23,826 nucleotides of DNA from JALQUL01 sp964556425 (lineage in GTDB: Bacteria > Pseudomonadota > Gammaproteobacteria > Burkholderiales > Burkholderiaceae_C), in assembly GCA_964556425.1 (NCBI GenBank), contig CAZKWC010000045.1:1-23826 (forward strand). Direction: 5' to 3'. The notes beneath the pieces were generated by a model that did no database searches, was not told the DNA's origin, and saw nothing but the letters and a program-made list of their open reading frames with translations. Each line of letters opens with the position of its first letter. The first letter of the stretch is position 1. Made by a program: the position numbers and the translations under genes. Shown piece after piece: positions 23,239 through 23,826 of the stretch.

Positions 23239-23826
23239 TTATATCTCGCCAGCAAATGATGCAAGTTCAAGATCGTCTTCTGCGGGAGGATTGAGTTGTA
23301 TGATTTTGAGTGCAAGCCCATTGGAGTTGCTTTTTAAATCGGTAATGGCAAATCGCTTACCCACTTGAATCAGTAGCTGGTCAATAAGGGTTGAAATAAT
23401 CGTGCAAAGCAAGGGGCTAAGATGGTCGGTTAAAGACTCTTTAAGACGCTCTAATATTTGGGCCTCTTTGAAGTTAACTATTAACAGGTCCTTGTCTAGT
23501 TGAATAAAGTGCACGTCTTTTAAACCCATTTCAATTAAGGTTTTACCCGTGCTCAATTGGATGATTCTTTTAGCCATACTAAATAAAAGTTGGCTAAAAA
23601 ACCCTCCAGAACTGAGTTCAATATCATCGACTCTACGAAGTACAATTTCTTGCTTAGATCGGCTAATTTCAAAACTATGAAGTGCAAAACGTACTTTAAA
23701 CTGCACAAAAGCATAACGAAGTTGTATGCCTATATGGAGTGAAATAAATCGAGCTGAAAACTCTAATTCCAGTAGTCGGAGTTGTTTTTCATCAACTATT
23801 GCTTTGGCAAGTGCTTTATTGATGAG
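23239..23826 (-). CDS. Unrecognised protein, N-terminus beyond the window edge
   Basis: I do not recognise this gene. The frame runs from the stop at 23239 to the very end of the window without a stop, giving 195 visible residues. An internal GTG at 23706 could be mistaken for the start, but the 40 codons beyond it are open and coding-like (for example LELEFSARFISLHIGIQLRY), so the true start lies outside. The visible part is soluble, with alternating hydrophobic residues suggesting beta strands (FISLHIGIQLRYAFVQFKV) early on. An amphipathic helical region follows (FFSQLLFSMAKRIIQL and HLSPLLCTIISTLIDQLL), and the end is acidic (PPAEDDLELASFAGEI). A lipid- or ligand-binding fold is conceivable but unsupported. 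It converges on the DUF486 gene. Confidence 0.65.
   Translation of the reverse strand, partial: LINKALAKAIVDEKQLRLLELEFSARFISLHIGIQLRYAFVQFKVRFALHSFEISRSKQEIVLRRVDDIELSSGGFFSQLLFSMAKRIIQLSTGKTLIEMGLKDVHFIQLDKDLLIVNFKEAQILERLKESLTDHLSPLLCTIISTLIDQLLIQVGKRFAITDLKSNSNGLALKIIQLNPPAEDDLELASFAGEI

Overview
The window reads as an ordinary chromosomal stretch of a betaproteobacterium, most likely order Burkholderiales, with low-to-moderate GC (AT-rich intergenic DNA, many A/T-ending codons). Three pieces of gene order support this from family knowledge: rpsT divergent from murJ, purM divergent from hda with HAD phosphatase, pcnB and folK following, and a DUF1841 / RpfE-like / recJ cluster. A photolyase gene, a BenE transporter and several small exporters would fit a free-living, sunlit-water bacterium, but that is inference. 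A run of exactly 100 N (6994-7093) marks a scaffold join, so this is draft assembly. I saw no tRNA, rRNA, CRISPR array, insertion sequence or intact phage gene.

Layout, left to right. A TauE/SafE exporter (34-789, minus) diverges from the tight operon DUF1841, RpfE-like, recJ (874-4088, plus). This converges on the lytic transglycosylase mltB (4205-5389, minus), which diverges from a histone-deacetylase-like amidohydrolase (5604-6557) and an MscS channel interrupted by the N gap (6659-7648). A strong two-way terminator separates these from rpsT (7803-8099, minus), which diverges from murJ (8249-9832). A SirB1-like protein (10040-10885) faces a lone ParA ATPase (10985-11875, minus) across a 13-bp-stem terminator. 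After a 416-base gene-poor gap comes purM (12292-13335, minus), then an 814-base gap, then hda, a HAD phosphatase, pcnB and folK (14150-17865, plus). DUF808 and benE follow (17980-20186). A DMT exporter (20343-21236, minus) diverges from phr, whose stop overlaps the start of a DUF486 gene (21310-23186). A protein I cannot name (23239 to the right edge, minus) is cut by the window end.

How the genes work together. The recurring theme is housekeeping for DNA and envelope. RecJ (single-strand exonuclease), Hda (inactivation of DnaA-ATP), PcnB (RNA polyadenylation) and photolyase handle nucleic acids. MurJ flips lipid II, MltB cuts murein and MscS protects against osmotic shock. PurM and FolK supply purines and folate.

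The most noteworthy points are: a short relic resembling the zinc-finger N-terminus of P4-type phage primases in the widened purM-hda gap; a perfect DnaA box in the 73-base promoter region between the DMT exporter and phr; a cluster of non-ATG starts, including TTG for hda; an orphan ParA with a Pro-rich tail; a SirB1 protein that appears to lack its usual active-site-like residues; and assembly issues at the N gap and at the left edge. I see no strong evidence for a wholly new multi-gene system here.
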